Shown piece by piece: positions 1 to 8,034 of a stretch of DNA of 64,000 bases (position 1 is its first letter; each line of letters starts with the position of its first letter). The notes beneath the pieces were generated by a model that had not been told where the DNA came from, searched no databases, and saw only the letters and a list, made by a program, of their open reading frames with translations. The DNA comes from UKL13-3 sp964392775 (GTDB lineage: Bacteria > Bacteroidota > Bacteroidia > UKL13-3). The stretch is from the NCBI GenBank assembly GCA_964392775.1, contig CAYMRD010000004.1:62001-126000 (forward strand). Direction: 5' to 3'. The translations under genes were made by a program, and so were the position numbers.

Positions 1-2
1 AA

Positions 3-107
3 AATAATTCAGCCGACAACGAATTAGGAAAATATGCTCTTCCGATTATCAGCGCAGGATTTCTTGTTATGACAATTTACTACAGAAGGAAATTAGCCAA
101 CGCCTAA
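3..107 (+). CDS. C-terminal end of an unidentified membrane protein (partial)
   Basis: An open frame enters from the left edge and stops with TAA at 105-107, giving 34 residues. They contain one hydrophobic stretch (ALPIISAGFLVMTIYY) followed by a basic tail (RRKLANA), as expected for a last transmembrane helix with a cytoplasmic end. The stop lies directly beside the left arm of an attC-like inverted repeat (108-223), so this may be the last gene of a preceding cassette. Too little is visible to name a family. Confidence 0.5.
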   Translation, partial: NNSADNELGKYALPIISAGFLVMTIYYRRKLANA

Positions 108-237
108 CCCGCGTCTGCCGCAAGTGGCGCTAACTCGCTAATTGGTAGTTATCGTTTACGCATTTTTCTTATCTTAGCCTGACAATTAAACTCCCCGCAA
201 TCGCCACCTGCGGCAGCCGCGGGAACGTTAGCTGCAA
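101..237 (+). repeat. attC-like imperfect palindrome with cassette boundary motif
   Basis: Two 22-nt arms, 108-129 and 202-223, are reverse complements at 20 of 22 positions and enclose about 72 nt. The left arm is flanked by GCCTAAC (102-108), which fits the integron R'' core RYYYAAC. The right arm is followed by AACGTTAGCTGCAA (224-237), close to the R' core GTTRRRY. The boundary motif GTTRGNNGCAA recurs at 1277, 2303 and 15995. No integrase gene is in the window, so this is an attC-like structure and not a proven integron site. Confidence 0.5.
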
Positions 238-306
238 GTATAGCGGACACCCAAACAACGAATAAAAACACAAATGAAAATTGACCTCTCTAATACTTAA
301 AAATAA

Positions 307-1185
307 ATGACAGACAATATAGACGAAGAACATTTAGATAATCAGCAGCCAATCTCTCCATTGGAAAATCCTTCGGACGAGATTATCAACATTAAAGATA
401 CAGAGAAAGCTAATTCAAATAAAGAAGCAGAAAATATGGAAGTACATCATCATGCTCACGACCCAGCAGCACCTCATCATAAGAAAAACTGGAAATCATA
501 TTTCTGGGAGTTTTTAATGCTGTTCCTTGCTGTGTTCTGCGGTTTTATGGCAGAATGGCGATTAGAACATGTCATTGAACATAGCCGGGAAAAAGAATTT
601 ATTAAGTCGATGATAGAAGATGCTCAAATTGATATTTCAAATATAGAAAGAGTGTCAAAAAATAACGAAAGAAATTTGCTCTACGCTGACTCACTTGCGA
701 CAGCTTGTTATAATTACGAAATAGGAATGAGTAATGATTATGAAATTTATCGATTATACCGACATCTTCTATCGTCTGTAGAGGCATTAAAGCCGACAGA
801 AAGAACATTATTGCAGTTAAATAACTCTGGAGGAATGCGACTAATCCGAAATAACCCCTCAGCAGATATGATAATTTTTTATGATGGTTTCGAAAAAGAT
901 ATTAAGGGTCAACAGGAAGTTGCATATAAACTAAAATACGAATTTGCCAACGCCTCATTTGAACTTTTTAATTTTAAATATTTTAACCTGGGAAAGAGTC
1001 TGAGTGTGTCTCAGAATGCTCAACTATTGAACCACGATAAAATAAAGTTAACTCAATTTGCCAATAGAATAGCTATTTATGGCGGTGTCTTGACTAAATA
1101 TAATTTAGACTTAAAAGAAATGAATGAAAATGCAGTCAAGTTAATTAATACCTTACAAAAAGAGTATCATCTAACGGAAGAGTAG
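307..1185 (+). CDS. Uncharacterised single-pass membrane protein
   Basis: A 292-residue protein. Residues 1-60 are hydrophilic and end in a histidine-rich patch (HHHAHDP, PHHKK). One transmembrane helix follows at about 67-82 (FWEFLMLFLAVFCGF), and a long soluble part makes up the rest, beginning with EWRLEHVIEHSREKEF. Similar His-rich, one-helix hypothetical proteins occur widely in Bacteroidota, but I know no assigned function. The gene stands alone behind an attC-like site, is AT-rich and has no partner on either side, which fits a cassette-borne orphan. The topology call is firm; the function is unknown. Confidence 0.75.
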   Translation: MTDNIDEEHLDNQQPISPLENPSDEIINIKDTEKANSNKEAENMEVHHHAHDPAAPHHKKNWKSYFWEFLMLFLAVFCGFMAEWRLEHVIEHSREKEFIKSMIEDAQIDISNIERVSKNNERNLLYADSLATACYNYEIGMSNDYEIYRLYRHLLSSVEALKPTERTLLQLNNSGGMRLIRNNPSADMIIFYDGFEKDIKGQQEVAYKLKYEFANASFELFNFKYFNLGKSLSVSQNAQLLNHDKIKLTQFANRIAIYGGVLTKYNLDLKEMNENAVKLINTLQKEYHLTEE

Positions 1186-1276
1186 AAAAGCACGAACGTA
1201 TGACAATGGGGCATTTTTGACAGCGAACTTTTAGAAACAATAAATGAAAACTAACAATAAATACCAGCCGCAAAAC

Positions 1277-1287
1277 GTTGGGCGCAA
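1277..1287 (+). repeat. Cassette boundary motif GTTRGNNGCAA
   Basis: GTTGGGCGCAA, preceded by AAAC, lies in the short gap before the leucine-rich-repeat gene. It matches the boundary sequence at 227-237 and a further copy at 2303-2313. No clear inverted partner is visible between 1186 and 1276. Confidence 0.4.
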
Positions 1288-1356
1288 TTATCGTTGACAG
1301 CCAGCCCAACCGAAATACTAAATTTTGTGGACAGAAAAATTTTAAAAAATAGAAAA

Positions 1357-2334
1357 ATGAAAAAGAATTTCTTGACACTGACAGTTGCTTTGGCAACAAG
1401 TATTGCGACTTTAAACGCACAAAACGTACACATTCCAGATGCGAATTTTAAAGCGTTTTTGCTTGGACACACAGGTATTAACACCAATTCCGACAGCGAA
1501 ATTCAAGTAAGTGAAGCAGAGGCATATACAGGAGTTATGAATTGTGAAGTCCAAAACATTGCTGACCTTACAGGAATAGAAGCGTTTACTAATTTAACGG
1601 GATTGTATTGTTACAACAACTTGCTAACAAATTTGGATTTGAGTAGCAACACGGCTTTGACACTATTAAATTGTAGTGACAATCCACTAACGAGCTTAAA
1701 TGTAAGTAATAATACGGCTTTGATAGCATTAGATTGTAGCCACAATCAGTTAACAAGCTTAGATGTAAGCAATAATACGGCTTTGACATTATTAGCTTGT
1801 GGTGGCAATCAGTTAACAAGCCTAGATGTACGCAACAAGACGGCTTTGGCATTATTAGAATGCCAAAGCAACCAGCTAACAAGTTTGTATCTTAACAATG
1901 GGAACAACACCAATCTTACGCAGCTTTGGGCAGACAACAATCCAAATCTTAGTTGCATTCAAGTGGACGATTCCGCATACAGCACAGCGAATTGGATAAA
2001 TGGCAATCCTGACAACGATGACCCTTATCTTTATGATACAGGCGTAACTTTCAGCGAAGATTGTGGATATACGACAGGCATTGCCGACCTAACCGCAAAC
2101 AAAAACGCAATCGGTGTTTATCCAAACCCGACAAACAACATAATCAATTTTTCTGTTCAGACAAACGCGCAACTGACAAACGTAACAGGACAAATTATTG
2201 CTAACAAGACAAACGTAAACACACTTGACATCACAGACCAACCGACAGGTATTTACTTTATAACACTCACAGATAACAACGGACAAGTGTTGCATCACAG
2301 CCGTTGGCCGCAAATAAAACGTGCTAACAACTAG
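1357..2334 (+). CDS. Leucine-rich-repeat protein with a damaged T9SS sorting domain
   Basis: A 325-residue protein if started at the ATG that opens a classical signal peptide (MKKNFLTLTVALATSIATLNAQ); the frame can extend 63 nt upstream but that part looks untranslated. Residues about 60-200 hold short leucine-rich repeats of the LTSLDVSNNTAL type, with a period of 21 residues, as in Bacteroidota internalin-like surface proteins. The C-terminus starts a type A sorting domain (IGVYPNPTNNIINFSV, then PTGIYFITLTD) but ends in HSRWPQIKRANN instead of the usual basic strand. That tail is encoded by a cassette boundary motif (2303-2313). Likely a secreted or surface binding protein whose sorting signal may be impaired. 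Confidence 0.8.
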   Translation: MKKNFLTLTVALATSIATLNAQNVHIPDANFKAFLLGHTGINTNSDSEIQVSEAEAYTGVMNCEVQNIADLTGIEAFTNLTGLYCYNNLLTNLDLSSNTALTLLNCSDNPLTSLNVSNNTALIALDCSHNQLTSLDVSNNTALTLLACGGNQLTSLDVRNKTALALLECQSNQLTSLYLNNGNNTNLTQLWADNNPNLSCIQVDDSAYSTANWINGNPDNDDPYLYDTGVTFSEDCGYTTGIADLTANKNAIGVYPNPTNNIINFSVQTNAQLTNVTGQIIANKTNVNTLDITDQPTGIYFITLTDNNGQVLHHSRWPQIKRANN

Positions 2335-2350
2335 CTGACAATTGACGATA

Positions 2351-2944
2351 ATGAAGACAATAAAACGATTACTTTTAGTGACACTTTTGACCTTTTGTTG
2401 CGGAGCAACTTTTTCTCAAACGGTTGACAGTTTAAGTATTTATCCAAACCCATTTAGTAGCTCAACGACTATTCATTTCGACATTGTGCAATCAGACACA
2501 ATTACACTTCGGGTTATTAGTATCTCGGGACAAATACTTAGCAGTATTTTCCAATCGACAATTTTACCAAGTGGTTCATATAATATCAACTTGTTTGGTG
2601 ACAGTTTAGCAGACGGCATTTATTTTATTCGGCTTGACATCGGTTCGACAAAAACATTAACAAAAAAAGCAATTAAAACCGGCCCGACATCAGGCATTGC
2701 AGACAATAAATCGGTTGACAACATTCTCATTTTTCCTAACCCGACAAGTGACTTTATAACAATTCCTGTTGCTGGTAACAAGACAATTATCGTGGCAGAC
2801 CTAAACGGAAAAATCCTGAAATCATTTATGACTAACCAGCAAATAATTTCACTTTTAGACATTGCAGCAGGACAATATTTTATAACTATCCTGACCAGTA
2901 AAAACGAAAAACTAACGACACAAATAATACTGAAACGTGAATAG
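2351..2944 (+). CDS. Secreted protein made of two tandem T9SS sorting domains
   Basis: A 197-residue protein starting at the ATG that begins a signal peptide (MKTIKRLLLVTLLTFCCGATFSQ); an ATG 9 nt upstream is also possible. Immediately after the signal comes one complete type A sorting domain (SIYPNPFSSSTTIHFDI to YFIRLDIGSTKTLTKK). A short linker and a second one follow (ILIFPNPTSDFITIPVA to LTTQIILKRE). No passenger domain can be recognised. It starts 16 nt after the leucine-rich-repeat gene, so the two are probably co-transcribed. It may be a remnant of a larger secreted protein, or a small product whose sorting domains are the whole function. Confidence 0.75.
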   Translation: MKTIKRLLLVTLLTFCCGATFSQTVDSLSIYPNPFSSSTTIHFDIVQSDTITLRVISISGQILSSIFQSTILPSGSYNINLFGDSLADGIYFIRLDIGSTKTLTKKAIKTGPTSGIADNKSVDNILIFPNPTSDFITIPVAGNKTIIVADLNGKILKSFMTNQQIISLLDIAAGQYFITILTSKNEKLTTQIILKRE

Positions 2945-2949
2945 AAATA

Positions 2950-3050
2950 CGGCACATAACAACACATTTGCACTAGGCGGGGGGCGTGCTCCACATCAAC
3001 TTTGTGGTAAAAATCCCACCCATCGTAAATCTGCAAAATGGTAAACAACA
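2950..3050 (+). repeat. Degenerate attC-like repeat
   Basis: Starts with CACATAACAACA after the previous stop and carries a G-rich left part (CTAGGCGGGGGGCG). A right part, TTTGTGGTAAAAATCCCACC, corresponds to TTTGTGGTAAAAGCCCCCGC in the element at 18485-18610. Arms pair only partly (ATTTGCA with TGCAAAAT), so this is a decayed family member. The remainder up to 3103 holds no gene that I can see. Confidence 0.35.
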
Positions 3051-3103
3051 GCGCGTCACCTTTGCCTCAAACAAATTTTAGACTAACATTCCTTCGGTTT
3101 GTT

Positions 3104-3928
3104 CTAAAGCTCTAAATCAGTTAAGAAACTCAAAAGATGTTTGTTGAATTCATCGGGTTGTTCAAGATTCGATACATGTCCCGCATTGTCAATAACACGA
3201 AGTATGGATCCTTTAATATTAGCATTCATAAATTTAGATTGATCAAGGGGCGTTACTTCATCTTCTCTGCCGCAAATAATTAAGGTTGGAATGCTTATCT
3301 CTTTCAATGTAGAGCAGGTTTCTGAACGTTCGGCCAGGGCGGTTAGCCCCATTGTGATAATATGTTGAGAGTTAGAAAACACAACAGTACGCAACGTTTC
3401 AACCAATTCCTCATTATTGATTAAGGAGTCTTTATGGAAAACACTTTTAATAAATCCTTCATTAAAATCAGCTTCTCCATTCATTTCTATTTCATCAATA
3501 ATCTTAAGGCGTTTTCCCTTTACTTCAACCGTGTCGGCAACACATTGTGTATCGCATAAAATCAATGCTTCAAAGCGATTGGGGAGTCTTTTTTGTGTAT
3601 TCAGCGTTATAAATCCTCCCATTGATAATCCACAAACAATTGCTTTGTTTATGCTTAATGCATCCATAAAAGCTATTAAATCGTTTCCAAACATGTTTAT
3701 GCTTAGGTGTGATTCCTCATCCGTTGATTTCCCAAATCCTCTGATATCACAAGCGATTACACGATAGGATTCTTTTAAAAAATCAAGCTGACCCTTCCAC
3801 ATCGTTTTATCGAAAGGATAACCGTGTAAGAAGATAATCGGAGTTTTTCCCTCTCCAATATCATCATACGATAAATGAATATTATTTACGGGGATCGTTA
3901 AATTGTATCCTTTAGTTGCTGTTTCCAT
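3104..3928 (-). CDS. Alpha/beta hydrolase
   Basis: A 274-residue protein of the alpha/beta-hydrolase fold (esterase, haloperoxidase or lactonase-like). Visible hallmarks are the oxyanion-loop HGYPFD at 35-40 and the nucleophile elbow GLSMGG with Ser102. Asp223 lies in CGREDEVTP and His251 in NAGHVSNLEQP, so the catalytic triad is complete. There is no signal peptide, so it should be cytoplasmic. It lies 11 nt behind a flavin-reductase-like gene on the same strand and is very likely co-transcribed from the promoter at 4678-4746. The substrate cannot be told from sequence. Confidence 0.88.
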   Translation of the reverse strand: METATKGYNLTIPVNNIHLSYDDIGEGKTPIIFLHGYPFDKTMWKGQLDFLKESYRVIACDIRGFGKSTDEESHLSINMFGNDLIAFMDALSINKAIVCGLSMGGFITLNTQKRLPNRFEALILCDTQCVADTVEVKGKRLKIIDEIEMNGEADFNEGFIKSVFHKDSLINNEELVETLRTVVFSNSQHIITMGLTALAERSETCSTLKEISIPTLIICGREDEVTPLDQSKFMNANIKGSILRVIDNAGHVSNLEQPDEFNKHLLSFLTDLEL

Positions 3929-3939
3929 GAGTTTTATAT

Positions 3940-4611
3940 TTAAAATATTTCTTTTGTAATTCGAGTTTCGTTAACGCCTAAATTGATCAATTGCTTTTCA
4001 ATATCTTTTATCATGGGTGGCGGACCACATATATAAAACTGCTGATTAAAGTCGGTCACGTTTGCTTTCAGAAATTCTTCTGTAATTCGTCCATACTGGT
4101 AGCCTTCAATTTGTTCATCCGATAATATATTGACAAATGCATCACCCAGTAATTCCTCGAATTCATTTTTAAGAATAATATCAGCTTCTGTTTTATTGGC
4201 AAACAATAACATGTTTTTGCCGATTTCGTTTTTTGCTTTCAGATCTCTGAAAATGGAAATAAAGGGTGTAATGCCGGCTCCTCCGGCTATAAAAACACCT
4301 TCACCTTTATAAGTAATGGCTCCGAAAACCTCATGTAACACTAACTCATCATCCTGCTTTAAGTGTAATAGCTCATTGGTAACACTTTCCTGTTCTGGAT
4401 ACGTTTTAATTGTAAACTCTAAAGAATTGTTGGTGGGCAAATTTGTAAAGGTAAAGGGCCTTTCTTCTTTTAGCCAGCCACTTTTATTAATAGCTATATT
4501 GGTGGCTTGTCCGGGTGAAAAGTTGAATCCGGCAGGTTTATTGGTAACAATCCGTAACACATCGTGTGTTATATTGTTTATGGATGCGATTTTTAGAATA
4601 TGATTTCCCAT
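3940..4611 (-). CDS. Ferredoxin/flavodoxin-NADP reductase-like oxidoreductase
   Basis: A 223-residue one-domain member of the ferredoxin-NADP+ reductase superfamily. The FAD-binding half carries EERPFTFTN, the RxxS/T-type flavin motif. The NAD(P)-binding half carries GGAGITPFISIFRDL and the terminal YICGPPPMIKDIEKQL motif. No iron-sulfur or heme domain is fused, so it must pass electrons to a separate partner; none is encoded nearby. It is the first gene of a two-gene unit with the hydrolase downstream. Its promoter has the same two-half-site layout as those of the AraC/kinase operon and the ice-binding gene, so the reductase may belong to that regulon. Confidence 0.85.
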   Translation of the reverse strand: MGNHILKIASINNITHDVLRIVTNKPAGFNFSPGQATNIAINKSGWLKEERPFTFTNLPTNNSLEFTIKTYPEQESVTNELLHLKQDDELVLHEVFGAITYKGEGVFIAGGAGITPFISIFRDLKAKNEIGKNMLLFANKTEADIILKNEFEELLGDAFVNILSDEQIEGYQYGRITEEFLKANVTDFNQQFYICGPPPMIKDIEKQLINLGVNETRITKEIF

Positions 4612-4677
4612 TTTTTAGAATTTTAAGAGTGTTGAATCAGATGATTTTTTATGTGTTAACTAATATTTAAGCACATT

Positions 4678-4746
4678 CAAATCTACTTCTTGAATGATCT
4701 GGATGTTTTACATCATTTGAGATAAGGGTTACATCATTCACACATT
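4678..4746 (-). promoter_or_regulatory. Activator-type promoter of the reductase-hydrolase unit (motif copy 1)
   Basis: On the minus strand: GTGTGAATGATGTAAC, whose last eight bases are half-site 1 (4728-4735). A second direct half-site GATGTAAA lies at 4707-4714, exactly 21 bp further. After 21 more bases comes TAGATTTG (4678-4685), a perfect Bacteroidota -7 box (TAnnTTTG). The first coding base is 66 nt from the box. Same spacings occur at 7346-7403 and 10484-10541. Confidence 0.65.
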
Positions 4747-5535
4747 GATTTATACAGTAATAAATATATGACATGTTGTAAAAGTGTGTTGAGAGAAAAT
4801 TGCCACAGATTAAATGGATAAAATGAAGTGTATATCTGCAAGCTTACCAGTAGAATTTAAACTTAGTGATACGTTGAGCCTCGTGACTTTGTGGCGAGAG
4901 TTCTTTGCCACTAAGCCACCAGAGCACCAAGATTTTGTGTATTCTAAGACTTCCCTTAAAAATGGTCTGCTATTCAGATGTGGAGTCTAATATTAATCGG
5001 TTAGCAGCCGCCAACTACCGACCGCCAACAGCCGACTCTTCTTCTGCTATCTGTGGCAATCTGTGTTTTCTGTGAGACAAGTATTTTAACGCAGAGGCCC
5101 CGCCAATACGTATCCCGTCTCGGAGGGCGGGGCTCCGCAGAGGAATTGTCGACAGGAATAGAGGGCGCAAAGAGCGCTTCGCGCTTCCAAGTCGACAGGA
5201 GCCACCAGGACACCAAGAAACACGAAGAAGAGACTCCACTAAACGATATATTTATTGCTCAACAATACTTTGTGAAACTTAGAGTCTTGGAGACTTTGTG
5301 GCAAGATTCGCATAGGCAAACATAGGAGGATCAAAGAGTACACAAAGCCATGCCCAATATGCATTGGGGTACACTTGCGGATATACATTGAATGAACCAT
5401 CAACACTATATTACAACATCTCCATCTTAATTTATATATTCGTTTATCGAGCCTGCTTTTGTGACTGCGTCACGTCTTCCCAACCGAACGCCAAGTCGCA
5501 GCCTGTTGGCCACAATACAGGATGACTGTCCAAAA
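4747..5535. repeat. Gene-free stretch of decayed interspersed repeats
   Basis: No supportable gene. The region is made of fragments that look like dispersed Bacteroidota intergenic repeats: CTTTGTGGCGAGAG and CCACCAGAGCACCAAG near 4900, CTGTGGCAATCTGTG near 5055, CCACCAGGACACCAAGAAAC near 5205. A GC-rich inverted repeat (GGCCCCGCC / GGCGGGGCT) is near 5095-5135 and GTCGACAGGA occurs twice (about 5149 and 5191). A 90-codon frame across 5053-5325 translates these repeats (DTKKHEE) and is not a gene. Confidence 0.5.
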
Positions 5536-6000
5536 ATGACAGAGAAAAAAATGATATTGAAAGTAATAAAAGTCCAAAAAGAAGATACAATGATTGTTAA
5601 TTCTATAATGGACAATCTTATTGAAGACTCTGATGAAAAACCATCAGCGAAACATTTGGAAAAATTGCTGACTGACGACAGAACATATCTTTTGGCGGCT
5701 GTTCTGGACAACAAGGTTATTGGTTATGCACTTGCTTACAGGTTTCCTTCTCTGTACGCATCTGACTATTTAGCCTACTTGTATGACATTGAAGTTCTGG
5801 AAGTATACAGAAGAAAAGGCGCAGGACGACTTTTAATGGAAACATTGCTTACACATCTAAAGTCTGACGGAGTAAGCGAACTATGGCTTGGGACTGCAAC
5901 TGACAATATTGAAGGACAGGCTTTATTTAGTGCGACAGGTGGGATTAAATCAGGTGAAACCTTTAACGATTTCACATTCGAATTGACTGAAATAAAATAA
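5536..6000 (+). CDS. GNAT-family N-acetyltransferase
   Basis: About 154 residues. The GNAT fold is indicated by the strand LLAAVLDNKVIGYALAYRF, then YDIEVLEVYRRKGAGRLLME, which contains the acetyl-CoA pyrophosphate loop (R-R-K-G-A-G), and the C-terminal LWLGTATDNIEGQALFSATG. The ATG at 5536 is chosen because the upstream extension is arginine- and serine-rich and unlike the family; the ATG at 5551 is also possible. Substrate unknown; relatives acetylate aminoglycosides, polyamines or protein N-termini. It is a solitary gene followed by an attC-like repeat, the typical setting of a cassette-borne acetyltransferase. Confidence 0.8.
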   Translation: MTEKKMILKVIKVQKEDTMIVNSIMDNLIEDSDEKPSAKHLEKLLTDDRTYLLAAVLDNKVIGYALAYRFPSLYASDYLAYLYDIEVLEVYRRKGAGRLLMETLLTHLKSDGVSELWLGTATDNIEGQALFSATGGIKSGETFNDFTFELTEIK

Positions 6001-6003
6001 CTA

Positions 6004-6090
6004 TCGCTAGTGGTTTGGCGTAATGGGGCGGACGTTCTTCGTATGAAGTGTTGTGCTAAAAGCCCCCACTACACAAAGCCCAAAACCTTC
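6004..6090 (+). repeat. Degenerate attC-like repeat
   Basis: GGTTTGGCGTAATGGGGCG (6013-6031) faces a right part containing GCCCCCACTACACAAAGCCC (6062-6081), forming an imperfect hairpin. The internal CTTCGTATGA and GTGCTAAAAGCCCCC match the element at 18485-18610 (CTTCGTATGA, GTGGTAAAAGCCCCC). It lies immediately behind the acetyltransferase stop codon. Confidence 0.4.
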
Positions 6091-6123
6091 CCACAAACGA
6101 ACTTTAAGGAATTATCAGAATTT

Positions 6124-7026
6124 TTAATCCTTCACACAACGCACAGCCAAGCCAACGGTATTTTGGATATGGTAACCTTCCGATTTTGTATTGCTGTTGT
6201 ACAAAACACGATAGAACGAGATTTCGCTATTATCGCTATCAGCTGTCCACCAACCACCTAAGATTCCTGCATTACTAAACACTCCCTGGGTGTTGCGAAA
6301 ACCACCGCCAAGTGCTGTAAAACCACTGCTATTGGTGGCTCCTGTATTCGGACTCGTCCAATGTTCCATTGCTTTCAATGCTCCTCCGGCAATCGTTGTA
6401 CCTCCTAAATACTCAGTCAATGTATTCCACTCGGCACTGGTAGCTACGTGCCATCCTTGTGGAGCCAAACCGCGCGGATCGTTCACCGCATACCAATTAT
6501 AGAGCTTTCCATAAATAGTATCATTTCCAATTTTGTTGCCATAATAACACCAGGCACCTGTTGTTAAGCTTTGCCATTCGGTAGGGGAGGTTACCTGTGG
6601 TATAGGGTCGCCATTGCGGTAATGGTCAATATCCAGGTTTTTCTGCATCCAACATTGCGTTCCGATGATAACCGAATTAATCGTTACCTGATTTGAATAG
6701 TTTGCCGAATTGCCAACTGCATTATATGCCAATACTCTGTAGCTATATTCTGTGTTTGCAGCAAGACCGGTGTTTGCATAGTGTGTAACATCGCTTCCAA
6801 CTGTTGCTATTTGTATATAGTTACTATTGCCATTTTTTCTTTCTATTTTAAATCCGGTTTCATTGGTTGAGTTGTCCTTCCAGCTTAATGTAACTTGAGT
6901 ATTACCGGCTAATTGGGCTGTCAATTCGGTTGGTGACGCAGGAACGACATCTGTTGAAGTATCTTCTTTTTTAGAGCAACTAAGGATCAAAAAGGAAATA
7001 AGCAAATACGAAATACCGGGTTTCAT
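6124..7026 (-). CDS. FISUMP-domain lipoprotein with fibronectin type III domain
   Basis: A 300-residue protein. The N-terminus is a lipoprotein signal (MKPGISYLLISFLILSC, lipobox with Cys17). Residues about 29-118 form one fibronectin type III domain (SPTELTAQLAGNTQVTLSW to YSNQVTIN). Residues about 120-300 form a FISUMP domain (Fibrobacter succinogenes major paralogous domain), with IGTQCWMQKNLDIDHYRNG, WYAVNDPRGLAPQGWHVAT and a final GLAVRCVKD. It should be exported and anchored in a membrane, probably exposed at the cell surface. Biochemical role unknown; FISUMP proteins are common surface proteins in this phylum. It stands alone. Confidence 0.85.
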   Translation of the reverse strand: MKPGISYLLISFLILSCSKKEDTSTDVVPASPTELTAQLAGNTQVTLSWKDNSTNETGFKIERKNGNSNYIQIATVGSDVTHYANTGLAANTEYSYRVLAYNAVGNSANYSNQVTINSVIIGTQCWMQKNLDIDHYRNGDPIPQVTSPTEWQSLTTGAWCYYGNKIGNDTIYGKLYNWYAVNDPRGLAPQGWHVATSAEWNTLTEYLGGTTIAGGALKAMEHWTSPNTGATNSSGFTALGGGFRNTQGVFSNAGILGGWWTADSDNSEISFYRVLYNSNTKSEGYHIQNTVGLAVRCVKD

Positions 7027-7334
7027 TGATTGTTATTTTGTTGATGGAAACACTTCTGCTATCCGGATAGATTGTAACCGGATACTGTGCGCGAATGTAT
7101 TTATTTTAGTTTTACAATTCTTGTTTAAGTGATGAACGGTATGCGTTGGGGCAAATAGGGTAACTGGGATTTGTTGCAGTAAGTGCAGGTTCGGTAAATT
7201 AAATCATTATAGTGCAGCATAATGCCTATCTTCCATAAAAAATAGAATTTATCTTAAATTCTACATCTTCAGGCGTTTCGTGGTAAACGTTTTCCAGATT
7301 TAACATATTGGCTACTTACGACAATCGCACTGCA

Positions 7335-7403
7335 AATGTGTGAATGATGTAACTTTTTTAGAAAGTTATATAAGTCTATTCGACTCAATTGTGAGCACCT
7401 TTG
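7335..7403 (+). promoter_or_regulatory. Activator-type promoter of the AraC/kinase operon (motif copy 2)
   Basis: Half-site 1 GATGTAAC is at 7346-7353 and half-site 2 TATATAAG at 7367-7374, 21 bp apart. The -7-like box CACCTTTG is at 7396-7403, again 21 bases beyond the second half-site. The 19 bases 7335-7353 are identical to the minus-strand sequence of copy 1 (4746-4728). Nothing else is seen in the 400-nt gap 7027-7426. Confidence 0.65.
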
Positions 7404-7426
7404 GGAGCAGCTTATTTTAACAGAAT

Positions 7427-8008
7427 TTGAAAATATACATTAAATATATGGTCAGTGCCCGTTGTAAAATGGCAGTCAAAGAGGAATTAAAAAAGCTTGG
7501 GCTGCATTTTATCGTTGTTGATTTGGGCGAAGTGGAGATTATGGAAACCCTTTCGGCCGAACAACGGGAACAGCTCAAAACAGGATTGCTCAATTCGGGA
7601 CTCGAACTCATGGACGACAAGAGAGCCATGCTTATCGAGAAAATTAAAAATGTAATTGTGGAAATGGTTCACCACAGCTCAGATGAAGTGAGAAAAGTAA
7701 ATTTCTCAGATTTTTTAAGTGAGAAACTAAACCATGACTATACCTATATGGCCAATCTGTTTTCGGAGGTACAAGGTACCACCATTGAGCAGTTTATTAT
7801 TGCTCACAAAGTGGAGCGCATAAAGGAGTTGATAATCTACGGAGAACTTAATATTACAGAAATAGCATGGAAGATGAATTACAGCAGTGTAGCTCATTTA
7901 TCTAATCAATTTAAAAAAATGACTGGCCTGTCGCCTTCTCATTTTAAACAATTGAAAGACAAAAAGCGAAGTCCAATTGAAGAAGTTGGAATCGTAACAG
8001 GTGAATAA
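7427..8008 (+). CDS. AraC-family transcriptional regulator
   Basis: A 193-residue protein if it starts at the TTG (7427); an in-frame ATG at 7448 would remove seven residues. Residues about 90-185 form the AraC/XylS double helix-turn-helix: DYTYMANLFSEVQGTTIEQFI is the first helix-turn-helix and ITEIAWKMNYSSVAHLSNQFKKMTGLSPSHFK the second. The N-terminal 85 residues (EELKKLGLHFIVVDLGEVEI) are not a cupin ligand domain. Such short AraC proteins are frequent in Bacteroidota. It precedes a hybrid kinase and a response regulator in one operon and is the natural candidate for binding the tandem direct half-sites in its own promoter and two others nearby. Confidence 0.87.
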   Translation: MKIYIKYMVSARCKMAVKEELKKLGLHFIVVDLGEVEIMETLSAEQREQLKTGLLNSGLELMDDKRAMLIEKIKNVIVEMVHHSSDEVRKVNFSDFLSEKLNHDYTYMANLFSEVQGTTIEQFIIAHKVERIKELIIYGELNITEIAWKMNYSSVAHLSNQFKKMTGLSPSHFKQLKDKKRSPIEEVGIVTGE

Positions 8009-8034
8009 ACAAGTTTATAGAAACGATTGTAAAA

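Noticed and set aside
1294..1356. N-terminal extension of the leucine-rich-repeat protein
   Set aside because: The extension has no signal character; the ATG at 1357 gives a textbook signal peptide, and the boundary motif lies just upstream.
5053..5325. 90-codon open frame containing DTKKHEE
   Set aside because: It is a translation of dispersed intergenic repeats (CACCAAGAAACACGAAGAAG), has no domain, and has competing frames on the other strand.
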